Shown: positions 1 through 6,032 of the stretch, in pieces
Position numbering within the stretch: the stretch's first letter is position 1
Layout of the letters: every line of letters begins with the position of its first letter
Assembly (NCBI GenBank): GCA_905214365.1
Contig: CAJMMH010000084.1
Location: forward strand, 1 to 9,733
DNA: 9,733 nt
Origin: an uncultured bacterium
Lineage (GTDB): Bacteria; Bacillota; Clostridia; Lachnospirales; Lachnospiraceae
Direction of reading: 5' to 3'
Notes under the pieces: model-generated
Told to the model about the DNA's origin: nothing
Database searches by the model: none
The model's input: the letters and a program-made list of their open reading frames with translations, nothing else
Made by a program: the position numbers and the translations under genes

Positions 1-111
1 GAGCGCGGCTGGCGGAAAATCGGCCGTAAAATCAAGTGCAGAAAAGACTCCGAGAGTACATTCATGTATACGAATCTGTATTTTTGCCTGCTGTACGCCA
101 ATTACCTTCGG

Positions 112-318
112 TTATTTGGAGCAGTTTGGACACTTGCCGTCCGCGTTGAGCGGGCTCCCGCACTTCGCGCAAAAATGCGGCGTACTTCCTGTCTGCGGCT
201 TTGCCGAAGCCGGCTTCTGCGCCTCTGCTTTCTCTTCTTTTACAGCGGAAGCAAATGTATAACGGCTTTCCTGCGCCAACGCATCTGTGTGATACTGATC
301 CTTTAATTTTTTATGGAT
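112..318 (-). CDS. Small zinc-ribbon protein or tail, start codon unresolved
   Basis: Directly after sleC, a minus-strand frame stays open from a TGA at 319-321 to a TAA at 112-114. It translates to a hydrophilic, Lys/Glu/Ala-rich stretch (KLKDQYHTDALAQESRYTF, then KEEKAEAQKPASAKPQ) that ends in a zinc ribbon: CAKCG, ten residues, CPNC, SK, stop. The two CxxC knuckles at the extreme C-terminus are the normal build of a zinc-ribbon domain, so I think this is coding. The difficulty is the start. There is no in-frame ATG or GTG; the only common start codon is a TTG at 277-279, which has no ribosome binding site and would discard the KLKDQYHT segment. The frame is +1 relative to sleC. It may be made by a non-standard start, by frameshifting out of sleC, or it may be a broken gene. 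Its function is unknown; such ribbons bind zinc and often mediate protein contacts. Bases 1-111 beyond it show nothing I can support. Confidence 0.45.
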   Translation of the reverse strand: MHKKLKDQYHTDALAQESRYTFASAVKEEKAEAQKPASAKPQTGSTPHFCAKCGSPLNADGKCPNCSK

Positions 319-1576
319 TCAGTTCCCCAATTCTTGTAATGCCGACATAGATCTGGCTGATTTTATACCAGGTGGCAAAGTCGGTCACGCCGGTTTTCGG
401 CAGACCAAAAATCCCCTGGAAGGCTTCTACCGCATCTGCCGTCGCTTCATCATAATATCCGGACGGTGTAACCGCCGGAATCAGCGTATACACGCCGGAA
501 ATTGTCAGCAGCTGCTCCTGCATCTGCCGTACCTTATCGCCGCTGCTTCCCACCGTCAGATCATAGCGCGGCCAGGATGCCGGAATTCCCGCAATTTGCT
601 CCGCCGAGTTAATATACATTTCATCGCCGTAATAATACCGAATAATTTCAATTGGCGTATATCCCTGGTCTCCAAGCCCCTTGCTCCCCCACTGGCTCAT
701 CCAGTTTGGACAGGAAACCCTCTTTCCGTCACAGTACTGCGTCAGAATCGGCTGCTTAACATCCGGTCTTGACAGATACTGGTCAAAAATCTCATCAACC
801 ACCTCGGAAATTGATTCAAAAATATTGCGGCCGTAAATCCACTTCTGATCATAGGCGGTCGATGATGTAATGGTAAAATCATATCCTTTATTCCGATACC
901 ACTCCGTATACACACGGTTGAGCGTAAATGACATGATTGCAAGGACATTGGCAATGATGGTGCTCTGCGGCCAGGTCGCGTAGATCTCGCTGGACGCGAC
1001 ATTTTTAATATAGTCCCGATATGGGACATAATAATCCGCCGCCGACGCATTCTGCGGCACGCCATCATGAACAATAATTGTTTCCGGTATGACCACGCGG
1101 CTTAATACAATTTCTCCGCTTCCGATCACCCGTTTTACTTCATCCTCTGCAATCTTGGGCGGATAAGTGCCGTATAGCGTATGATCCGGAATGTCCACCT
1201 CTCCCGGACGACCGCCCTCTTCTACCGGTTTCAGACGGACCTCCTGGATCGCCGTCCGTTCCGGCAATACCTCAGTTCCGTCAATATCCATCGGCTCAAA
1301 CCCCGGCGCGGTGACCCGCAGTTTCAGCTCTGCGTACGGGCGCGGCTCTCCCGCTTCCTGGCTGTATTCAAACGGCGGCGTTCGCACCTCGACCTCCTGT
1401 GTCTGTCCGGTCGAATCGGTAGATACCTCCTCCAGAATCTGCTCCGGATCCTCCATCGACGCAATGGAAACAACCGCTCCCGGAACCGGATAATTATTGG
1501 CAGCCGATGTCACAATGGTTTTTAACAGGCCGCGGTCTGACTCCCGATCCGCTGTCTGCGCTTTGATTCTCTCCAT
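311..1576 (-). CDS. sleC: SleC-like spore cortex-lytic protein (SpoIID domain plus peptidoglycan-binding domain)
   Basis: The 421-residue protein matches the length and order of clostridial SleC, the enzyme that degrades spore cortex peptidoglycan at germination. Residues about 20-116 resemble a carboxypeptidase-regulatory-like beta fold (VPGAVVSIAS, then LRVTAPGF), the SleC N-terminal pre/pro region. Residues about 180-320 are a SpoIID-type lytic domain: the stretch VASSEIYATWP corresponds to the SpoIID motif around its catalytic Glu, making E197 the candidate catalytic residue. The end of this domain reads SCPNWMSQWGSKGLGDQGY. Residues about 340-411 form a peptidoglycan-binding domain (GDKVRQMQEQL, YDEATADAVEAFQ). 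No signal peptide or membrane segment is visible, as expected for a protein made within the sporangium. The start is an ATG with AAGGAG at 1582-1587. In the known system the precursor is cleaved by Csp proteases; none is encoded here. The family call is fairly sure; activity in this organism is inferred. Confidence 0.8.
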   Translation of the reverse strand: MERIKAQTADRESDRGLLKTIVTSAANNYPVPGAVVSIASMEDPEQILEEVSTDSTGQTQEVEVRTPPFEYSQEAGEPRPYAELKLRVTAPGFEPMDIDGTEVLPERTAIQEVRLKPVEEGGRPGEVDIPDHTLYGTYPPKIAEDEVKRVIGSGEIVLSRVVIPETIIVHDGVPQNASAADYYVPYRDYIKNVASSEIYATWPQSTIIANVLAIMSFTLNRVYTEWYRNKGYDFTITSSTAYDQKWIYGRNIFESISEVVDEIFDQYLSRPDVKQPILTQYCDGKRVSCPNWMSQWGSKGLGDQGYTPIEIIRYYYGDEMYINSAEQIAGIPASWPRYDLTVGSSGDKVRQMQEQLLTISGVYTLIPAVTPSGYYDEATADAVEAFQGIFGLPKTGVTDFATWYKISQIYVGITRIGELNP

Positions 1577-1607
1577 TCCTGCTCCTTAAACAAAGGCTTT
1601 TGGAATC

Positions 1608-1636
1608 AATATATGAACGGCTCCCGGTTTCCATTC
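1608..1636 (-). promoter_or_regulatory. Possible sporulation-type promoter of the sleC-like gene
   Basis: On the minus strand CATATATT (1608-1615) lies 16 bases after GAATG (1632-1636). The CATA-type -10 resembles those used by the sporulation sigma factors E, G and K, and GAATG fits the GHATR form of a sigma-G -35. Transcription would start near 1601, about 25 bases before the ATG and just ahead of the ribosome binding site. The match is short and the choice of sigma factor is not settled by sequence. Its main support is the spore role of the gene. Confidence 0.35.
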
Positions 1637-1688
1637 CTTTCTGCTTGTTTTTTTCATTGCATTCTGCGCAGTCAGGCTGAAATAGCCG

Positions 1689-1732
1689 AAAAGCCGGAAC
1701 GTACGAACCTCGATTCGTATGTTCCGGCTTTT
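1689..1732 (-). terminator. Strong intrinsic terminator after the transporter operon
   Basis: A near-perfect 19-base inverted repeat (arms 1689-1707 and 1714-1732, one imperfect pair) encloses a six-base loop. The stem begins and ends with AAAA/TTTT, so read on the minus strand it closes with CUUUU. It lies 16 bases past the stop of the fused ATPase gene and separates that operon from sleC. Its symmetry lets it act in both directions, although no plus-strand gene converges on it here. Confidence 0.85.
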
Positions 1733-1748
1733 CAAAACGTCCTGTTTC

Positions 1749-3749
1749 TCAGGCCTCTGCAATTTCTTTCCGATACGCTTCTAATTCCTGCTTGTTTGCC
1801 ATGACAAAGTGTCCTGGCTCGATTTCCGTCCATTCCGGCGCATCTCTGGTGTAATCCTGAAGCTCCGGATCGTAAACCAGAAGCTTCTGATTCTTTGCCA
1901 TCTCCGGGTCCGGCATCGGAATTGCGGACAGCAGCGCTTTGGTGTATGGATGCAGCGGATGACGGAACAGATCCTCAGTTTCTGCCAGTTCCACGATGAC
2001 TCCCTTACGGATGACTGCGATCCGGTCCGCAATGAAACGCATTACCGACAGATCATGCGATACAAACAGATAGGTCAGATCCATCTGCTTCTGCATGGCG
2101 GACAGGAGGTTGAGTACCTGCGCGCGGATGGATACGTCCAGCGCGGAAATCGGCTCGTCGGCAATAATAAATTCAGGCTCCATGATCAGGCTTCTCGCAA
2201 TTCCGATTCTCTGACGCTGGCCGCCGGAAAACTCGTGAGGAAAACGATCCGCGTATTCCGGAAGCAGTCCTACCTTTGTCAGGATATCCGCTACCTTCTC
2301 GGCACGCTGAGCGGCTGTCAGCTCCGGATGAATGTTCATCAGTCCCTCTTCAACAATATAGCTGACCTTTGCGCGCTCATTCAAAGAAGCCATCGGATCC
2401 TGAAAAATCATCTGCAGCTTTTGCGTTACTTTTTTATCCAGCTCCTTGCTGATCTTTCCGCTGATCCGCTCGCCGCGGTAGAAAATCTCGCCCTCCGCCG
2501 CCGGGTTGATACGGATAATCGCTCGTCCGATCGTCGTCTTTCCGGAACCGGATTCACCAACCAGACCAAACGTCTCTCCCTTGTAAATATCGAAGCTGAC
2601 ATTCTTTACCGCGGTATAAATCTTTCTGCGCTCTCCGAAGGTTACAGTCAGGTTCTTCACCTCAACCAGCTTTTCTCTGGTCTCGATCTTTGCTGCTTTC
2701 TTTTCCTGATGTGCCTGCATATGGGATTCAAGCGCACGCTTTACTGATGTATTCGGTGGCGTAATCTTCGGCGCGCGCGGATCCAGCAGCCATGTCCTTG
2801 CCTTGTGCGTCGGCGACACTTCAAAATACGGCGGGCGCTCCAGCAGATCGATTGCCATTGCGTAGCGGTTTCTCGGTGCAAACGCGTCTCCATGAATTTC
2901 AGTAAACAGATTTGGCGGCGTTCCTTCGATAGAATACAGCGGCTCGCCCTTCACGCCAAGCTGCGGCAGTGAAGACAAAAGTGCCCAGGTATACGGGTGC
3001 TTCGGCTCATGAAAGATCTCTTCGCATTCACCAACCTCTACGATATCTCCGGCATACATAACTGCCACACGATCTGCTACCTTCGCGACAACACCGAGAT
3101 CGTGAGTGATATATACAATTGTCAGATGATATTTTTTCTGAATTTCACGAAGCAGATCAATGATCTGCGCCTGAATCGTCACATCGAGTGCGGTTGTCGG
3201 CTCGTCGCAGATCAGAATTTTCGGGTTGCAGGCAATTGCGATTGCAATGACAACGCGCTGCCTCATACCGCCGGAAAACTCATGCGGGTAGTTCTTATAG
3301 CGCCGCTCCGGATCGGAAATGCCAACGTCCCGGAGAATATCATACACGCGGCTGACTGCCGTTTTTCCCTTCATGCCCTGATGGATTTCCAACGCCTCCT
3401 GAATCTGTTTTCCGATTGTCTTCAACGGATTCAGAGAGGTCATCGGATCCTGAAATACAATCGCGATTTCCTTTCCGCGGATCCGGATCCACTCCTTGTT
3501 TGTCTTATACGCGGCAATATCTTCGCCATTGTAAACGATGCTTCCGCTGTCCACCCATCCGTTGTTGTCGAGCATACCGATAAATGTTTTCGTCAGCACG
3601 GATTTTCCGGAGCCGGACTCTCCGACAATCGCCAGGCTCTCTCCCTTTTTAATATCCAGAGACACGCCGCGAAGCGCGGTAAGCTCCTGTCCCCGCAGGG
3701 AAAACTTTACCACCAGATCTCTGACTGAAAGAATTGTTTCCTGTTCCAT
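1749..3749 (-). CDS. Fused two-domain ATPase of a peptide ABC importer (DppD-DppF type)
   Basis: One 666-residue polypeptide carries both ATP-binding domains of a dipeptide/oligopeptide importer, which are usually two separate proteins. Domain 1 has Walker A GESGSGKS (43-50), Q-loop FQDPMTSLNP, signature EFSGG (157-161) and Walker B ILICDEP (178-184). Domain 2 has Walker A GESGSGKT (398-405), FQDPMASLN, EFSGGQRQR (507-515) and Walker B FIIADEP (527-533). Both domains therefore look active. The linker after domain 1 has the oligo_HPY form (HPYTWALLSSLPQL, GTPPNL), but all four cysteines typical of it are replaced. The frame is open 22 codons further upstream, but I chose the ATG at 3747-3749: GAGAGGG lies just before it and MEQETILSVRDLVV aligns with the family N-terminus. 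The protein acts at the inner face of the membrane with the two permeases encoded upstream. Last gene of the operon. Confidence 0.93.
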   Translation of the reverse strand: MEQETILSVRDLVVKFSLRGQELTALRGVSLDIKKGESLAIVGESGSGKSVLTKTFIGMLDNNGWVDSGSIVYNGEDIAAYKTNKEWIRIRGKEIAIVFQDPMTSLNPLKTIGKQIQEALEIHQGMKGKTAVSRVYDILRDVGISDPERRYKNYPHEFSGGMRQRVVIAIAIACNPKILICDEPTTALDVTIQAQIIDLLREIQKKYHLTIVYITHDLGVVAKVADRVAVMYAGDIVEVGECEEIFHEPKHPYTWALLSSLPQLGVKGEPLYSIEGTPPNLFTEIHGDAFAPRNRYAMAIDLLERPPYFEVSPTHKARTWLLDPRAPKITPPNTSVKRALESHMQAHQEKKAAKIETREKLVEVKNLTVTFGERRKIYTAVKNVSFDIYKGETFGLVGESGSGKTTIGRAIIRINPAAEGEIFYRGERISGKISKELDKKVTQKLQMIFQDPMASLNERAKVSYIVEEGLMNIHPELTAAQRAEKVADILTKVGLLPEYADRFPHEFSGGQRQRIGIARSLIMEPEFIIADEPISALDVSIRAQVLNLLSAMQKQMDLTYLFVSHDLSVMRFIADRIAVIRKGVIVELAETEDLFRHPLHPYTKALLSAIPMPDPEMAKNQKLLVYDPELQDYTRDAPEWTEIEPGHFVMANKQELEAYRKEIAEA

Positions 3750-3763
3750 ACGCCCTCTCATTC

Positions 3764-3892
3764 CTGCCGCGGCATTGCTGCGCGTGTCCGCCGGCATCCG
3801 CCTCTGTTTCTGCATAGCCGGTCAAAGCAACTTTTTGCAGCCGCTTTTCTGCACAGCCCTGCACTGCTTTTCAACACTGTCTGCCGCGGCAT
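3764..3892. repeat. Two identical 12-base repeats with palindromic core, in the gap before the ATPase gene
   Basis: CTGCCGCGGCAT occurs at 3764-3775 and again at 3881-3892, 117 bases apart. Each contains the perfect 10-base palindrome TGCCGCGGCA. The two copies bracket the otherwise empty 159-base gap between the second permease gene and the ATPase gene. In RNA each copy could pair with the other, looping out the gap. The second copy lies just upstream of the ribosome binding site of the ATPase gene. A role in setting ATPase translation or mRNA processing is possible but not shown. Confidence 0.5.
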
Positions 3893-3908
3893 ATTTCTTT
3901 CTGTATGC

Positions 3909-4874
3909 TTATACGTGGTTTCTTGGATCCGATGCATCGGAGAATGCGTTTCCGAGCGCATAGAAGGATACCGTAATCAGTGCGACAATAATCGTCGGAA
4001 AAATCAGCTGATACCGCTCCGACGCGACCATCATTACTTTTCGTCCGTCGCAGATCAGGTTACCGAGCGACGGAATATCAACCGGAAGACCCAGACCGAT
4101 ATAGGTCAGGAATACTTCAGATTCGATAACGCCCGGAATCGACAACGCGCAGTCAAGCATAATAACGGAAACGATCTGCGGAAGCAGGTTCCGGAAGATA
4201 ATCCGGTGCAGCGGTGTTCCCAGGCAGCGCGACGCCAGATTATATTCGCGGTCGCGGACAACCATAATCAGAGTACGCACCCATTTTGCCATGCTGATCC
4301 ATCCGGTCAGACACATAACAAAAATCAGAGTAAACAGACTCGGACGCATGATATAGGTAATCAACATCCGGACAACCGTTGTCGGAACGTTGTTCATAAC
4401 ATTATAAATTTCCGTAAACAGACGGTCTGTCTGTCTGACATAGCCCCAGATTGCGCCGATCAGAACGCCGACAATGGTGCTGACGGAAACAGAAATAATT
4501 GCAATCAACATGGTCGTTCTGGTTCCAGACCAGATACGCGCCCACAGATCCTGTCCGAGTGAGTTGGTTCCAAACCAGAACATGCTGTTTGGAATTTGAT
4601 TGACATACTGACGGTTGGTCTCCGGATTCAGAAAGATCTCGGTCGGATTTTTCTGACCGGGCAAAAATGGCTGAACCAGCATAAATACCAGGATCACGGC
4701 CAGCATGGCAAGAATACATCTGGTCGAGCGTTTTTTCATAAATACATGAAATGTGCTTTTCCAATAGGAATAACCGGTCGAAGCGGTTCGTTCCGCCTGT
4801 TCGGGATTATATTCAAGAAAGCGGAACAGCTCTTCATCGCTCAATTCGTTCATTTTCTTAACTACTTTGCTCAT
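3909..4874 (-). CDS. Peptide ABC importer permease 2 (DppC/OppC type)
   Basis: This 321-residue integral membrane protein is the second permease of the importer. The N-terminal ~45 residues are cytoplasmic and hydrophilic, followed by a first membrane segment (about 53-72). Next comes the family hallmark FGTNSLGQDLWARIWSGTRT (101-120), seen in OppC/DppC proteins just ahead of the permease domain. Further membrane segments lie at about 122-145, 165-190, 235-262 and 288-310. The cytoplasmic EAA loop that docks on the ATPase is at about 208-235 (YNLASRCLGTPLHRIIFRNLLP). The ATG overlaps the TAA of the upstream permease gene by one base (TAATG), with GGGAG three bases before it, so translation of the two is probably coupled. 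The length is normal and no defect is visible. The substrate, taken as small peptides, is inferred from the family. Confidence 0.93.
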   Translation of the reverse strand: MSKVVKKMNELSDEELFRFLEYNPEQAERTASTGYSYWKSTFHVFMKKRSTRCILAMLAVILVFMLVQPFLPGQKNPTEIFLNPETNRQYVNQIPNSMFWFGTNSLGQDLWARIWSGTRTTMLIAIISVSVSTIVGVLIGAIWGYVRQTDRLFTEIYNVMNNVPTTVVRMLITYIMRPSLFTLIFVMCLTGWISMAKWVRTLIMVVRDREYNLASRCLGTPLHRIIFRNLLPQIVSVIMLDCALSIPGVIESEVFLTYIGLGLPVDIPSLGNLICDGRKVMMVASERYQLIFPTIIVALITVSFYALGNAFSDASDPRNHV

Positions 4875-5824
4875 TATCTCCCACCCTTCTTCTTGGTCAG
4901 CTTGATACGCGGATCACAGATCATCATCGCGAGATCTCCAAGCAGCATGCCGACGACGCTCAATACTGCATAAAACAGGACGAGCGCCTGTACCAGTGTA
5001 TTATCCTGTGCATTAATTGCCTTGATCAGAAGACCGCCGGTGCCTGGAATCGAATACAGTGATTCGATATACAAGGAACCAGAAATTGTGAACAGGATGG
5101 AAGCGGGAATATTCTGTGCCAGCGGAACAAACGCATTGCGCAGCACATGCTTAACCATGATCTGCTTTTCCGTCAGGCCCTTTGCTCTTGCGAGACGGAC
5201 ATAGTCCTGATTCAGCTGATCCACCATGTATCGTCTGGTCCACATTGCATAAGAAGCGATGCCGCCGAGCGACATAGAAATCGCCGGTAGAATCCAGGTG
5301 ATCCATTTGGACTCATCATAAAGCATACTGATACCGAGCGTTGACGTACCCATAAACTGTACGAACAGATAGTACACTGCCGCAGGAACGGCATTGATAA
5401 ACAATATGAACCCGTTCCCCAGTGAATCAAGAAACTTTCCTTTGAAACGGGTCATCACAATTCCAAGGCTAAGTCCGAAAAATAATGACAAAATCAACGA
5501 TGCGACGCCAAAACGAAGCGAGTAGGAAATCTTCGGGGCAATGATCCCCCAGACCGGCTTTCCCTTGTAATAGGTTAATGATTTTCCGAAATCAAGCTTT
5601 GCCAGTCCCTTCAGGTAATTTGCCAGCTGAACCGGGATCGGATCGTCCAATCCAAGTTCCGCGAGCACTGCCTGTTTGGTTTCCTCTGACATCTTTTCCG
5701 CCCGGTCGCCGTAATAGGTTTCAACCGGCAGCAGACGCATCAGGAAAAACACAATCACAAGAATTAAAAACAGAGAAATCATGGCACGTCCCAGACGTCC
5801 CAGTATGTATTTTATCAACTCCAA
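4874..5824 (-). CDS. Peptide ABC importer permease 1 (DppB/OppB type), TTG start
   Basis: This 316-residue membrane protein opens with the typical DppB/OppB N-terminus: a short charged lead, then a membrane segment (about 13-32) ending RLLPVE. Residues 50-66 (KQAVLAELGLDDPIPVQ) and the LDFGKSL stretch are standard for the family. The cytoplasmic EAA loop, which contacts an ATPase domain, is clear at 207-234 (DYVRLARAKGLTEKQIMVKH, then VLRNAFVP). IESLYSIPGTGGLL (253-266) is another family signature. The start appears to be TTG (5822-5824): AGGAG at 5835-5839 is 10 bases upstream, and no in-frame ATG or GTG lies at the N-terminus. A TTG start would lower translation relative to the binding protein. 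The gene lies 208 bases after the binding-protein gene and overlaps the next permease gene by one base. Confidence 0.93.
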   Translation of the reverse strand: MELIKYILGRLGRAMISLFLILVIVFFLMRLLPVETYYGDRAEKMSEETKQAVLAELGLDDPIPVQLANYLKGLAKLDFGKSLTYYKGKPVWGIIAPKISYSLRFGVASLILSLFFGLSLGIVMTRFKGKFLDSLGNGFILFINAVPAAVYYLFVQFMGTSTLGISMLYDESKWITWILPAISMSLGGIASYAMWTRRYMVDQLNQDYVRLARAKGLTEKQIMVKHVLRNAFVPLAQNIPASILFTISGSLYIESLYSIPGTGGLLIKAINAQDNTLVQALVLFYAVLSVVGMLLGDLAMMICDPRIKLTKKKGGR

Positions 5825-5919
5825 GTGAACACCGCTCCTCTCATTTTTATGTACTCCCGGAATCTCCTATACAGCTGTCAAAGCAGGTGCATAAGAGATT
5901 TCGAACGTACATTTTTGCG

Positions 5920-5956
5920 AAAGGAGATGCCAGATCCTGTTTTCTGACATCTCCCT
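5920..5956 (-). terminator. Weak terminator or attenuator between binding-protein and permease genes
   Basis: A 12-bp stem (arms 5923-5934 and 5943-5954, one G-U pair) closes an 8-base loop. On the minus strand it is followed only by UUU then CGC, so termination should be partial. It lies about 80 bases past the binding-protein stop and 100 bases before the first permease start. That position would allow the binding protein to be made in excess while part of the transcripts continue into the membrane components. Confidence 0.5.
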
Positions 5957-5980
5957 TTGCTTCATCTCATTTCATCCCCG

Positions 5981-6025
5981 TCCGGATGCTCCCCGTCACC
6001 GGATCATGCTGTCCGGGCATCCGGA
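5981..6025 (-). other. Stem-loop directly after the binding-protein stop codon
   Basis: TCCGGATGC (5981-5989) and its exact complement GCATCCGGA (6017-6025) form a 9-bp stem around a 27-base loop that itself contains CCGG pairs. It begins seven bases after the TGA of the binding-protein gene. There is no T-tract, so I do not call it a terminator. A stem at this place commonly protects the upstream mRNA from 3' exonucleases, which would fit higher levels of binding-protein mRNA. Confidence 0.45.
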
Positions 6026-6032
6026 ACGTTTA

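Noticed and set aside
1..65. Minus-strand ATG at 63-65 with an open frame (MNVLSESF) running off the window
   Set aside because: No ribosome binding site and only about 21 codons visible, so a gene cannot be supported.
64..306. Plus-strand 80-codon frame
   Set aside because: It lies opposite the zinc-ribbon frame, is rich in Arg, Leu and Cys with no domain, and has no convincing ribosome binding site. The CxxC pattern on the other strand explains the region better.
1809..2747. Long plus-strand frame of 312 codons
   Set aside because: Antisense shadow of the fused ATPase gene; no recognisable domain, and the ATPase motifs on the other strand are complete.
2997..3728. Plus-strand frame of 243 codons
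   Set aside because: Another antisense shadow over the first ATPase domain.
3750..3815. Upstream extension of the ATPase start by 22 codons
   Set aside because: No ribosome binding site before the ATG at 3815, and the added residues are unlike the family N-terminus.
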